From the NCBI GenBank assembly GCA_963718605.1, contig OY970363.1:3162001-3226000 (forward strand): a DNA stretch of 64,000 nt, written 5' to 3'. Below, piece by piece: positions 1 through 7,832 of the stretch; within the stretch, counting starts at the first letter, position 1, and every line of letters begins with the position of its first letter. The DNA is from JACCXE01 sp963718605 (GTDB taxonomy: Bacteria; Actinomycetota; Acidimicrobiia; Acidimicrobiales; JACCXE01). A program made the position numbers and the translations under genes. The notes below the pieces were generated by a model, which made no database searches, was not told the DNA's origin, and was given only the letters and a program-made list of their open reading frames with translations.

Positions 1-383
1 GTTGAGTCACCTCCCACCACGAACAACTGCACGTGCGGATGCCGCTCGCCCATCTTCTCGAGCAGCCGCGGCACCAACCAGCGCGCGGTCGTGCCGATGA
101 CGCCGAAGCGCACGGTGCCCGACACCACGTCGTGCAGCGCGGCCACGTCGGCGACGAGCGCGTCGAGTTCGGCTTTGATCCGCCGGGCCCGGTTGGCGAC
201 GGCTTCACCTTCTTCGGTGAGCCGCCCGGCGGAGCGGTCGACCAGCACTGAGCCCAGCTCGCGTTCGAGCCGCGCGATGTGTGTCGACACGTTGGACTGC
301 ACGGTGTGCAGCGCCGTGGCCGCGGCGGAGAAACTTCCTTCGTCGGCCACGGCGACGAGTGCGGAGAGCTGCCGGAGATCCAT
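1..383 (-). CDS. LysR-family transcriptional regulator (N-terminal part)
   Basis: The reading frame is open from an ATG to the window edge, giving about 127 N-terminal residues. The first 60 residues are a typical LysR winged helix-turn-helix (MDLRQLSALVAVADEGSFSA, then TVQSNVSTHIARLERELG), followed by the linker helix and the first strand of the co-inducer domain (VSGTVRFGVIGTTARWLVPR). The substrate cannot be judged because most of the effector domain lies outside. A TATCGT box sits 8 nt before the ATG with no Shine-Dalgarno, so the mRNA is probably leaderless. A short inverted repeat, GATAGTCAGTATC, overlaps this promoter and could be the self-regulatory site. The gene is divergent from the candidate RNA at 417-503. 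Confidence 0.85.
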   Translation of the reverse strand, partial: MDLRQLSALVAVADEGSFSAAATALHTVQSNVSTHIARLERELGSVLVDRSAGRLTEEGEAVANRARRIKAELDALVADVAALHDVVSGTVRFGVIGTTARWLVPRLLEKMGERHPHVQLFVVGGDS

Positions 384-391
384 CGCTCGAA

Positions 392-397
392 ACGATA
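392..397 (-). promoter_or_regulatory. -10 box of the LysR gene (TATCGT)
   Basis: TATCGT on the minus strand ends 8 nt before the LysR ATG. There is no ribosome site between them, so transcription probably starts at or next to the start codon. Confidence 0.5.
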
Positions 398-410
398 GTC
401 AGTATCAACA

Positions 411-416
411 TAAACT
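411..416 (+). promoter_or_regulatory. Candidate -10 box (TAAACT) reading away from the LysR gene
   Basis: TAAACT fits the TANNNT pattern used elsewhere in the window. It would start a transcript near position 423 running into the hairpin pair and terminator at 418-503. No clear -35 is visible, and the assignment is inference. Confidence 0.3.
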
Positions 417-503
417 GCTGGACAGATAGGTCCGGGCCCGCCAGAATGGACCCAGCAAGTCAAGAAAGAAGGGCCGGTACCCCCCCACCGGCCCTTCTTT
501 CGC
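417..503 (+). ncRNA. Candidate small structured RNA ending in an intrinsic terminator
   Basis: No gene points into this stretch from either side, yet it ends in a near-ideal terminator hairpin. Just before it, TGCTG/CAGCA (418-422 with 451-457) and GGTCC/GGACC (around 429-452) can pair to form a first stem-loop. With the TAAACT box upstream this looks like a transcription unit of about 80-90 nt, divergent from a LysR regulator, as oxyS is from oxyR in E. coli. No RNA family is recognised. It could instead be only a transcription insulator between divergent promoters. Confidence 0.3.
465..500. terminator. Strong hairpin, 14-bp perfect stem, works in either direction
   Basis: AAAGAAGGGCCGGT (465-478) and ACCGGCCCTTCTTT (487-500) are perfect inverted copies around an 8-nt C-rich loop. 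The stem is symmetric, so it is terminator-like both ways; the minus-strand tail (TTCTTTCTTGACTT) is more T-rich. It has no obvious upstream protein gene. Confidence 0.6.
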
Positions 504-527
504 GTCTGGGGACGGGTCGGCTGCCGT

Positions 528-533
528 TAACTT
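528..533 (+). promoter_or_regulatory. -10 box (TAACTT) of the HAD-acyltransferase gene
   Basis: The box ends 6 nt before the ATG, and no Shine-Dalgarno is present, which suggests a leaderless mRNA. It lies downstream of the terminator hairpin, so the gene has its own promoter. Confidence 0.45.
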
Positions 534-539
534 GCTTGC

Positions 540-1910
540 ATGCCTGGTGCTGCGTTTTTCGACCTTGACCGCACGCTTTTGCGCGGTGCCTCGGGTCCGT
601 TGATTACCGAAGCGCTGCAAGCAGTGGGCCTCGTGAGCGAGCGAACGCTGCCGGCACAGCAGGCGATCTACCGGGTCTTCGACGTTGTTGGCGAAAGCCT
701 GCCGTCCATCGGCCTCGCGCGCGCGGCGGCGATCGCGGCCAAGGGTTGGTCCTTCGACACGATGCGCGAGGCGGGCAAGGCGGCCGCCGAAAGCCTGGAG
801 GGTCTGGTCGCGCCCTATGCCCGGCCGATCATCGCCGAGCACAAGGCCGCGGGCCGTCCGATCGTGCTCGCCACGACCACGCCCGAGGCGCTCGTGCGTC
901 CGCTCGCCGACCTGCTGGGTTTCGACGACGTCGTCGCCACGATGTATGAGCATGCCGACGGTGTGCTCACGGGCGCGCTCGCCGGTGGTTTCGTGTGGTC
1001 ACGGGGCAAGCTCGACGCCGTGCGCGCGTGGGCGAGTGAGCGCGGGGTCGATCTCGACGAGAGCTACGCATACTCCGACTCGATTTATGACGCGCCGCTG
1101 CTCAACGCGGTCGGTCATCCGTTTGCTGTAAACCCCGACCCGCGGCTCCAGCTGTTCGCATCGGTGCGGCGGTGGCCCGTGCTGCACTTCGACGTTCCCG
1201 CGGGCATCCCGAAAGTGATGCGCGTCGAACCGGCCGACATTCTGAAGCTCACGGCGAGCCCCGCCTTCTATCCGTACGCACGGTTCGACTTCGCCGGCAT
1301 CGAGCGCATCCCGAAGGACGGGCCCGCGATCATCGTGGCGAACCACCGGTCCTACTTCGACACCGTCGCGCTCGGTCTCACGATCTTGAAGGCCGGTCGG
1401 TCGCCGCGTTTTCTCGGCAAAAAGGAAGTGTTCGACGCGCCGGTTGTCGGCCAACTCGCAACTGCGCTTGGCGGCATTCGCGTCGACCGGGGGACCGGTT
1501 CCGCCGAACCACTGAAGAAGGCGGCTGAGGCGATCGAAGCGGGCGAAGTTGTTGCGCTCATGCCGCAGGGCACGATCCCGCGTGGCAAGGCGTTCTTCGA
1601 CCCGGTGCTGAAGGGCCGTTACGGCGCCGCCCGCCTCGCGGCGATGACCGGGGCGCCGGTCATCCCGGTCGGGTTATGGGGGACTGAGAAGGTGTGGCCG
1701 CGCTCCGAGCGGGTGCCCCGCGTCTGGAACCTCCTGCGCCCGCCCCACATCACCGTGCGCGTCGGGGCGCCCGTCGAGCTCACCTACGACGACGAAGACG
1801 CCGACACGCAGCGCATCATGGCGACTCTCGTCGGCCTCCTCCCGCCCGAAGCTCGCAAGAAGCGGAAACCCACCGAAGAAGAAATCCGCTTGGCGACGCC
1901 GTCGGGTTAG
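540..1910 (+). CDS. HAD-IB phosphatase / 1-acylglycerol-3-phosphate acyltransferase fusion
   Basis: This 456-residue protein joins two enzymes. The N-terminal half (about 1-210) is a HAD-superfamily IB hydrolase, with motif I DLDRTLLRG, the motif II region ATTTPEA and the acidic motif YSDSIYDAPLL. The C-terminal half (about 230-440) is a PlsC-type acyltransferase with the catalytic NHRSYFD (NHxxxxD) block and PQGTIPRG in place of the usual EGT motif. Such fusions are common in actinobacteria and are thought to act on phospholipid or triacylglycerol precursors (PlsC/SerB-like). The exact substrate is unknown. It ends in a 4-base tail-to-tail overlap with aconitase. Confidence 0.9.
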   Translation: MPGAAFFDLDRTLLRGASGPLITEALQAVGLVSERTLPAQQAIYRVFDVVGESLPSIGLARAAAIAAKGWSFDTMREAGKAAAESLEGLVAPYARPIIAEHKAAGRPIVLATTTPEALVRPLADLLGFDDVVATMYEHADGVLTGALAGGFVWSRGKLDAVRAWASERGVDLDESYAYSDSIYDAPLLNAVGHPFAVNPDPRLQLFASVRRWPVLHFDVPAGIPKVMRVEPADILKLTASPAFYPYARFDFAGIERIPKDGPAIIVANHRSYFDTVALGLTILKAGRSPRFLGKKEVFDAPVVGQLATALGGIRVDRGTGSAEPLKKAAEAIEAGEVVALMPQGTIPRGKAFFDPVLKGRYGAARLAAMTGAPVIPVGLWGTEKVWPRSERVPRVWNLLRPPHITVRVGAPVELTYDDEDADTQRIMATLVGLLPPEARKKRKPTEEEIRLATPSG

Positions 1911-4171
1911 TCGTGTAGGTACTTCTGGCGGATGACGTTCAACGCGCCACCAGCCCGGAACCACTGAATGTGCTCTTCGCTCATCGTGTGGTTGGCCTGG
2001 AACTCCTCGGTGGTGCCGTCGGCGTGATTCAGCGTGCAGCGCACGAATGACTCGGGAGTCAGCTCGGCGAGGCCGAGCACGGAGATCGTGTCGTCCTCGA
2101 GCACGCGGTCATACACCGACGCGTCCGCAAACGTGAGCGGCAACACGCCTTGCTTTTTCAGGTTCGTCTCGTGAATGCGAGCGAAGCTGCGCACGAGGAT
2201 CGCTTTGGCGCCGCGGTAACGCGGCTCCATCGCCGCGTGCTCTCGTGAGGAGCCCTCACCCCAGTTCTCGTCGCCCACCGCGATCCACGGGATGCCCGCT
2301 TGCGCCGCCGCCTTCGCAATGTCGGGGAAGCTGTGGGTCTCACCGTCGATGAAAGACCGGCCCTGACCCGCGGCATCGGTGAACGCGTTGATCGCGCCGA
2401 GGAACAGGTTGCCGCTGATGTTCTCGAGGTGACCGCGGTACTTCAACCACGGCCCCGCCGCCGAGATGTGGTCGGTGGTGCACTTGCCCTTGGCCTTCAA
2501 CAGGATCGGCAGATTGAGAAAGTCCCGCCCATCCCACGCCGGGAACGGCTCGAGCAGCTGCAGCCGATCGCTGGCGGGGTTCACCACGACGGTGACGCTT
2601 GACCCGTCGGCCGGCGGCGCGACGAACCCGTCCTCACCCGATTCGAAGCCCGCGGACGGCAGCTCTTGTCCGACCGGCAGGTCGAGCTTGACGCCCTGAA
2701 TCTCGTCGTTGCGCGGGTCCACGTCGAGCGTGCCCGCGAGCGCGAACGCCATCACGGTCTCAGGGGACGTGACGAAGCACAGCGTGTTGGCGGAGCCGTC
2801 GTTGCGCTTGGGGAAGTTGCGGTTGTAACTCGTGACGATCACGTTGACGTCCTCCGGAGTGACGTCGTCGCGCTGCCACTGGCCGATGCACGGCCCGCAC
2901 GCGTTGGCGAGCACGGTCGCCCCGATCGCTTCAAGGTCGGCGAGCAAGCCGTCGCGTTCGATCGTGGCGCGCACGCGCTCGGAACCGGGCGTGACAAGCA
3001 GCGGTGTCTTCACCCGGATGCCGGCCGCCGCGGCCTGGCGCGCGATCGACGCGGTGCGCGTAATGTCCTCGTAGGAGGAGTTGGTGCAGCTACCGATGAG
3101 CGCCGAGCTGATCTCGAGCGGCCATCCCGCGGCACGGGCATCGTCGCCCAATGTCGACACCCCGTGCGCCAGATCGGGGGAGTGCGGCCCGTTGATCATC
3201 GGCTCAAGCTCGCTGAGGTTGATCTCGATGAGTTGGTCGAAGACCGCGTCGGCTTGCTCAAACGCGTCGTCGTCGGTGCGCAGGTGTTCGATGACCTTGG
3301 CCGCCGCGTCGGCGATCGCTTCACGGCCCGTGGCCTTGAGATATCCCGCCGCGTGGTCGTCGTAGCTGAAGATCGACGTGGTCGCGCCGATCTCGGCGCC
3401 CATGTTGCAGATAGTCGCGCGACCGGTAGCCGAGATCGTTTCGACGCCCGGACCGAAGTACTCGACGATCGCGCCCGTTCCGCCCTTCACCGTGAGGATC
3501 TCGGCGACCTTGAGGATGACGTCTTTTGGTGATGACCAGCCGCTGAGTTCACCGGTGAGGTGCACGCCGATCACCTTGGGCCAGCGCACGCCGAAGGTTG
3601 AGCCGACCATTACGTCGACTGCGTCCGCGCCGCCAACGCCGATCGCGATCATGCCGAGGCCGCCGGCGTTCGGCGTGTGGCTGTCGGTGCCGATCATCAT
3701 TCCGCCCGGGAACGCGTACTGCTCGAGCACGACCTGATGGATGATGCCGGAGCCCGGCTTCCAGAAGCCGATGCCGTACTTCTCCGACACGGTGTGCAAG
3801 AAGGCGTACACCTCAGAGTTGATGTCCTCGGCGACGGCGAGGTCACGGTCGGCGCCGAAGTGGGCCTGGATCAGGTGGTCGCAGTGCACGGTCGAGGGAA
3901 CCGCGACCTGGGGCAGCCCCGCGGTCATGAATTGCAGCAGCGCCATCTGCGCGGTGGCGTCCTGCATGGCGACGCGATCGGGATACAGCTCGGCGTAGGC
4001 CGTGCCCTTGCCGAGATCCTGGCCCTCAGGGTCGGCGAGGTGGTTGACGAGGATCTTCTCGGCCAGGCTCAAGGGGCGGCCGAGGCGCCGGCGGGCGATG
4101 GCGATGCGTTCGTCGAGCCGTCCATAAACCTCGTTGACAAGTTCGATCGGCGTGTTCGCGGCAACAACCAT
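1907..4171 (-). CDS. acn: Aconitate hydratase, mitochondrial-type
   Basis: This 754-residue enzyme interconverts citrate and isocitrate in the TCA cycle. It matches the mitochondrial-type aconitase family in length and in the DSHTPNAGGLGMIAIGVGGA block. The [4Fe-4S] ligands are visible in SALIGSCTNSSYEDI and ANACGPCIGQW, and the C-terminal swivel domain carries GEGSSREHAA. I chose the ATG at 4171 because GGAG lies 6 nt upstream; the TTG five codons earlier lies inside that ribosome site. The gene is divergent from a GntR/UTRA regulator whose promoter overlaps its own. In mycobacteria aconitase is controlled by a TetR regulator (AcnR), so this arrangement differs. Confidence 0.95.
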   Translation of the reverse strand: MVVAANTPIELVNEVYGRLDERIAIARRRLGRPLSLAEKILVNHLADPEGQDLGKGTAYAELYPDRVAMQDATAQMALLQFMTAGLPQVAVPSTVHCDHLIQAHFGADRDLAVAEDINSEVYAFLHTVSEKYGIGFWKPGSGIIHQVVLEQYAFPGGMMIGTDSHTPNAGGLGMIAIGVGGADAVDVMVGSTFGVRWPKVIGVHLTGELSGWSSPKDVILKVAEILTVKGGTGAIVEYFGPGVETISATGRATICNMGAEIGATTSIFSYDDHAAGYLKATGREAIADAAAKVIEHLRTDDDAFEQADAVFDQLIEINLSELEPMINGPHSPDLAHGVSTLGDDARAAGWPLEISSALIGSCTNSSYEDITRTASIARQAAAAGIRVKTPLLVTPGSERVRATIERDGLLADLEAIGATVLANACGPCIGQWQRDDVTPEDVNVIVTSYNRNFPKRNDGSANTLCFVTSPETVMAFALAGTLDVDPRNDEIQGVKLDLPVGQELPSAGFESGEDGFVAPPADGSSVTVVVNPASDRLQLLEPFPAWDGRDFLNLPILLKAKGKCTTDHISAAGPWLKYRGHLENISGNLFLGAINAFTDAAGQGRSFIDGETHSFPDIAKAAAQAGIPWIAVGDENWGEGSSREHAAMEPRYRGAKAILVRSFARIHETNLKKQGVLPLTFADASVYDRVLEDDTISVLGLAELTPESFVRCTLNHADGTTEEFQANHTMSEEHIQWFRAGGALNVIRQKYLHD

Positions 4172-4197
4172 GTCCGGCTCCTTCAATTTGACTGGTG

Positions 4198-4216
4198 ATA
4201 CAAGTATAATACAAGT
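4198..4216. promoter_or_regulatory. Candidate operator: two ATACAAGT direct repeats between acn and the GntR gene
   Basis: ATACAAGT occurs at 4198-4205 and again at 4209-4216, an 11-bp step or about one helical turn. The repeats flank and overlap the -10 boxes of both divergent genes, which suits a repressor that shuts both. GntR binding here is inference. Confidence 0.5.
4205..4210 (+). promoter_or_regulatory. Consensus -10 (TATAAT) of the GntR gene; overlaps a minus-strand TATACT
   Basis: A perfect TATAAT ends 7 nt before the GntR ATG, so the transcript should be leaderless. On the other strand TATACT (4203-4208) overlaps it and could serve aconitase, leaving about 25-30 nt of leader that includes its GGAG. 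Confidence 0.65.
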
Positions 4217-4217
4217 G

Positions 4218-4961
4218 ATGCGAACCGTGCGTTACAAAGAAATCGCCGGCGACGTGCAGCGCCGAGTCGAGGCAGGCGAATTCGCCGCCGGGCGACTGTT
4301 GCCGAGCGAAGCCGAGTTGGCCCGAGCGTATGACGCGAGCCGGGTCACGATTCGCAAAGCGCTGGAGGAACTTCGCCACGACGGTCTTGTCGACGCAAGG
4401 CAGGGGTTCGGGTGGTTCGTCGCGGCCGATCCCGTCCGCCAGACCCTGGGGCGGCTCGGCACGATCGAAGCGCAACTCGAAGCGACCGGCGCGGTGGCGG
4501 AGCGGCGCATCCTCGACTTCGGCTTCGTCAACGCGCCGAGCCGCGTCCGGGTGTACCTGGGCGCGGGACAGGTGTTGCGGGTGCGGCGCATCAACCTCGC
4601 CGACAACGAGCCGTTTGCCCGGGTGACGGTGTGGGTGCCGGAACGGTTCGGCCGGGCGCTGTCGCGCGACGCGGTCAGCGCGCAGCCTGTGTACGAGTTA
4701 CTGCCCGTGGAATTGGGCGGGGCCACGCAGACGATCGGCGCCGCCGCCGCGACGGCGGACGACGCGGCCCTGCTGGAGATCCCAGTCGGCTCCCCGGTGC
4801 TTCGTTGCGAGAGGGTCACATATGACACGGCTCGGACACCAGTGTTGGTGTCCGAGCACGTGTTCCCTGCCCATCGCAGTGAGTTTTTGGTTGAGTTGCC
4901 GAATGTCGAGGTTGACGACGCGTCGATCGCGCCGTCGGGTCTACGCCTCGTCGGTGATTAG
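4218..4961 (+). CDS. GntR-family regulator with UTRA ligand domain (HutC type)
   Basis: The protein has 247 residues. Residues 1-70 form a GntR winged helix (YKEIAGDVQRRVEAGEFAAG, LLPSEAELARAYDASRVTIR, ALEELRHDGLVDARQG). Residues 90-240 form a UTRA effector domain, with features such as VLRVRRINLADNEPFARVTV and CERVTYD. HutC-type regulators bind small acids, sugars or amino acids and usually repress neighbouring genes. The only divergent neighbour is aconitase, so a TCA-related ligand is a fair guess but unproven. The start is the ATG next to a perfect TATAAT; upstream in-frame codons would run through the promoter and into the acn leader. Confidence 0.88.
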   Translation: MRTVRYKEIAGDVQRRVEAGEFAAGRLLPSEAELARAYDASRVTIRKALEELRHDGLVDARQGFGWFVAADPVRQTLGRLGTIEAQLEATGAVAERRILDFGFVNAPSRVRVYLGAGQVLRVRRINLADNEPFARVTVWVPERFGRALSRDAVSAQPVYELLPVELGGATQTIGAAAATADDAALLEIPVGSPVLRCERVTYDTARTPVLVSEHVFPAHRSEFLVELPNVEVDDASIAPSGLRLVGD

Positions 4962-6880
4962 GCCGGAAGCTGCAATACCTGTCCGGGATGGATGAGGCTC
5001 GGATTGGCGATGCCATTTAGCTGCGCGAGCACCGGGTAGGCGCTCGCGTTGCCGAGCACCTGCCGGGCGATCTTCGACAGGCTGTCGCCTACCGCAACCG
5101 TGTACGTGCGGGGTGCGGACGACGCCTCAGCTGCTGGTGCCGCGCTGACTGCCGCGGCACGCGTTGTGCCGGCAGCCTGGACCGACGCGGACCGTTGCGT
5201 ATTCACGTTCACGGGGGCGCAACCGGCCAAGCGAAGCGAGAGGTCGTAGCCGGCGTTGCCAGCGGCGCGACCCGCTTCGAGGATCGGACGAATGAACGCA
5301 GGCGACAACGCGATCACACGATCGAGCGACGCGTTGTACCGGGCGCGAGCGGCGCGCAACGATGCGCAGATGCGTGATTCCGGTGCCGTCGTCGTGGTCG
5401 TAGTTGGCGCCAGCGTGGTCGGCGAGTTCACGGCAAACGTGATGCCGGCCACGCCTTCGCGGCCGCCCGGGTCGGATGCCGCCACATTGCAGTTGTTCTC
5501 CGGCAGGCAGTTCACCGGCCCGGTGGTGCCCGACGTTGCCGTGAAGGCCTCCGTCACGGTCACCATCGTCGAGAAGTTGCCGTTGTTGTCGGTGAAGGCG
5601 GTACCGATCAGCACGCAGCTCTGCACCGGCGTGTTCGGCTTGCACTCGAAGATGCTCACCGACGCCTGATCAGAGAAGTGCGTACCCGAAACCGTTACCT
5701 GCTGGCTCGGGACGGTGAGGTTGCTGTTCGGCGTTACGGTCAGTACGCCAGGACCCTGGGTCGAGGCGAAATGAATTGGCGCGAAGGCATCAACGCCAGC
5801 CGCCGACGCATCGACAACGCAGGTGTCGACGCGGCAGTCAACCGGGGTGAGGTCGCCCTGGGTTGGGGTAAAGGTCCTGGTGACGGGCACTGCAACGGGG
5901 CCGAAGGCGCCCGTGTTGTCCGTCATGGTTCCCGTTCCAATCGGAGCGCACGCCTTCACCACGCCGTCGACGGTCTTGCACTGGAAGAAGTTCGTGGTCG
6001 CGCCAGCCGGGAAGCCCGTACCGGACACATTGACGTTCTGGCTCGCCGAGAGATTCGCGTTGGGCGTGACCGTTACCGCGGGAGTGGCAGCGGGCGGCAG
6101 CGGTGCGAACGAGATCGGCGCGAATGCGTCTGAGGCACCGACTGTCGCGTTCACCACGCACGTGTCGACGCGGCAGTCAACCGGGGTGAGGTCTCCCTGC
6201 GTTGGCGTGAAGTTCGCGGTGACCGGTACCGATGTCGGGCCGAATGCGCCGCTGCCGTTCGTGGTCGTACCGGAACCGACCGGGGCGCAAGCCTTCACCA
6301 CGCCGCTGACGGTCTTGCATTCGAAGAAGTTCGTTGTGCCGCCGGCCGGGAACCCGGTGCCGGAAACATTCACCGTGGTCGGCGACGGCAGGTTCGTGTT
6401 CGGGGTGACCGTCACCGCGGGGTTGAGTACCGGCGGCGCGGCGAAGCTGATCGCCTTCGTCGCATTGGTCGTGTAAGCGCTGACGTCAATCCAGCAAGCG
6501 TCGGTCGCGCAGTCGATCGTGGTGCCGTTTGCGGGTCCTGACATAGCCGTGAACGTCTTCTGCACGTTGACGGTTGTGCCGGCGGGAAGGTTGCCGCTCC
6601 CGTCGGTGGAGAGCGTTCCGATCGTGGTGCACCCGATGCCGTTCGCGGCGTTGTTGCCGCACTCGGACACCGTGCCGGAGGCGCCGGGCGTGTAGCCCGA
6701 GCCGCTCAATGCCACCGATTGACCGTCGGTGAGTCCCGAGGACGGCGTGACCGTCAAGCTCGTGCCCATTGTGTCCGCCGAGGCAAAGCCAGTTGCGATC
6801 AACGCGATCGCAAACGCGGCAACGAGTAACCCCACCACCACCCGCGGCGTTCTGGAAACAGCACTACTTCGAATCGACAT
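4958..6880 (-). CDS. Secreted protein: four neocarzinostatin-like repeats plus C-terminal LysM
   Basis: This 640-residue exported protein has a signal peptide (residues 1-36, ending near ATGFASADT). Four repeats of about 110 residues follow (roughly 41-150, 153-262, 265-375, 378-478). Each starts like VTPNTNLPSPTTVNVSGTGF and carries two Cys pairs, as in neocarzinostatin-type immunoglobulin-like domains. A Thr-rich linker (about 480-500), a helical stretch with two Cys and a LysM domain (about 595-640, TYTVAVGDSLSKIARQVLG) complete it. LysM binds peptidoglycan, so the repeats are probably displayed at the cell wall. Ligand binding by the repeats is not shown by the sequence. The ATG has AGGAG upstream. 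Confidence 0.8.
   Translation of the reverse strand: MSIRSSAVSRTPRVVVGLLVAAFAIALIATGFASADTMGTSLTVTPSSGLTDGQSVALSGSGYTPGASGTVSECGNNAANGIGCTTIGTLSTDGSGNLPAGTTVNVQKTFTAMSGPANGTTIDCATDACWIDVSAYTTNATKAISFAAPPVLNPAVTVTPNTNLPSPTTVNVSGTGFPAGGTTNFFECKTVSGVVKACAPVGSGTTTNGSGAFGPTSVPVTANFTPTQGDLTPVDCRVDTCVVNATVGASDAFAPISFAPLPPAATPAVTVTPNANLSASQNVNVSGTGFPAGATTNFFQCKTVDGVVKACAPIGTGTMTDNTGAFGPVAVPVTRTFTPTQGDLTPVDCRVDTCVVDASAAGVDAFAPIHFASTQGPGVLTVTPNSNLTVPSQQVTVSGTHFSDQASVSIFECKPNTPVQSCVLIGTAFTDNNGNFSTMVTVTEAFTATSGTTGPVNCLPENNCNVAASDPGGREGVAGITFAVNSPTTLAPTTTTTTAPESRICASLRAARARYNASLDRVIALSPAFIRPILEAGRAAGNAGYDLSLRLAGCAPVNVNTQRSASVQAAGTTRAAAVSAAPAAEASSAPRTYTVAVGDSLSKIARQVLGNASAYPVLAQLNGIANPSLIHPGQVLQLPA
5823..6193. 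repeat. Internal DNA duplication of neocarzinostatin-like repeats 2 and 3
   Basis: A 32-nt segment at 5823-5854 recurs without change at 6162-6193, 339 nt (113 codons) apart. Flanking sequence is similar but not identical. It marks a fairly recent domain duplication inside the gene. Confidence 0.8.
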
Positions 6881-6943
6881 ACCCACTCCTTGACACTCGG
6901 GAACAGCGACCAATACCCGATGTCAGAAACCGGTAACCCGAGG

Positions 6944-7255
6944 TCAGCTGATGGCGCGACCCAGAATGCCAAGGAGGAACGCCGAGCAGACCACCGCGAT
7001 GATCGTCAGGCTGATGTAGGCCAGCGTCTGCGCGGCGGACGCCAGTTTCTCGGCGCTGGGGCTGAGCGGTTGATCGACGAACGGCGACTGCGTTGCGCGC
7101 ACCAGCATCAACGCCGCGGCGGCAGGCAGCACGGGAATCAGGAAACCGGCGATCGCGCAGATGATGGCGGCGAACGCGTAGCCGTCGTTGGAGTTGCGCG
7201 GTGGGGCATCAACTATCGCCATCTCGGTCACGGACGGCGCCTCGAAGTCACTCAT
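6944..7255 (-). CDS. Small membrane protein, DUF4190-like
   Basis: The protein has 103 residues: a short acidic/Pro N-terminus followed by two hydrophobic spans (about 27-50, FAAIICAIAGFLIPVLPAAAA, and 78-100, ISLTIIAVVCSAFLLGILG). The arrangement resembles DUF4190-type two-helix proteins, but I cannot name a function. Its ATG overlaps the stop of the upstream Thr-rich gene (ATGA), so translation is probably coupled. A longer frame reading upstream of this ATG is only the shadow of the Thr-rich gene. Confidence 0.6.
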   Translation of the reverse strand: MSDFEAPSVTEMAIVDAPPRNSNDGYAFAAIICAIAGFLIPVLPAAAALMLVRATQSPFVDQPLSPSAEKLASAAQTLAYISLTIIAVVCSAFLLGILGRAIS

Positions 7256-7779
7256 CGGGCGAGGTGCCTCCATTGTTTGGCGCGCTGGTCCTCGGCGTAC
7301 ACCAGCAGACCTCCTAGCGAGGCCAGCCAGGCCACCGCCGCGAGGCCGAGGGTTGGCCCGGAAGGCCCGTTCTTGGTCGTGTTGATGCCGATTGCGTTCG
7401 AGGTGACGGTCGTGGTCGTGGTCGGCGGCAGCGTGGTCTCCACGCCGAAAAGTGTGGTCGAGGTGTTGATCGGGATGATGGTGTCGCCCAGCAAACTCGG
7501 ATCCAGGGGTTGGGAGGCGCCCGACGCGGGCGGCGGCACCGGCTTGCCGGTTCCGGCCTTGGCCGTGGTGGTCGTGGTAGTGGCTTTCGGGCGAGTGGTC
7601 GTGGTGGTGGTGGTCTCGGGCGGGAACGTGACCGGCGGACTCGACGTCGTAGTCATGACCCCTGACGAGGTCGTGGTGGTGGTCGGCGGCGTTCCTTCCT
7701 CGGCCGAAGCGGTCCACGCGAGACCGGTCAAAGTCAGAAATATGAGCGCGCCGGCAAACGGAGCGATGAACCGGCGCAT
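7252..7779 (-). CDS. Secreted Thr-rich protein with C-terminal membrane anchor
   Basis: The protein has 175 residues. A signal peptide (1-26, FAGALIFLTLTGLAWTASA) is followed by about 110 residues dominated by Thr, Pro and Ser, then one transmembrane span (about 142-160, LGLAAVAWLASLGGLLVYA) and a basic tail. This suggests a surface stalk anchored in the membrane. No enzyme motif is present. A TACGAT box lies 6 nt before the ATG. The gene leads a two-gene unit with the small membrane protein downstream. Confidence 0.65.
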   Translation of the reverse strand: MRRFIAPFAGALIFLTLTGLAWTASAEEGTPPTTTTTSSGVMTTTSSPPVTFPPETTTTTTTRPKATTTTTTAKAGTGKPVPPPASGASQPLDPSLLGDTIIPINTSTTLFGVETTLPPTTTTTVTSNAIGINTTKNGPSGPTLGLAAVAWLASLGGLLVYAEDQRAKQWRHLAR

Positions 7780-7785
7780 GGCGTC

Positions 7786-7791
7786 ATCGTA
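7786..7791 (-). promoter_or_regulatory. -10 box (TACGAT) of the Thr-rich gene
   Basis: On the minus strand TACGAT ends 6 nt before the ATG, with no Shine-Dalgarno between. A leaderless mRNA is likely. Confidence 0.5.
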
Positions 7792-7832
7792 AATCACGTG
7801 CCGTAAAACACCGTGGCGCGCCACGATTGCGC

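Noticed and set aside
2666..3532. 288-residue open frame antisense to aconitase
   Set aside because: Aconitase is intact over the whole stretch; the antisense product is low-complexity Arg/Asp/Val.
5823..6193. Repeated DNA considered as a CRISPR or tandem array
   Set aside because: There are only two copies 339 nt apart, both in frame within homologous protein domains.
7256..7717. His/Asp-rich N-terminal extension of the small membrane protein frame
   Set aside because: It is the frame-shifted copy of the Thr-rich stalk codons of the upstream gene; the real start is the coupled ATG at 7255.
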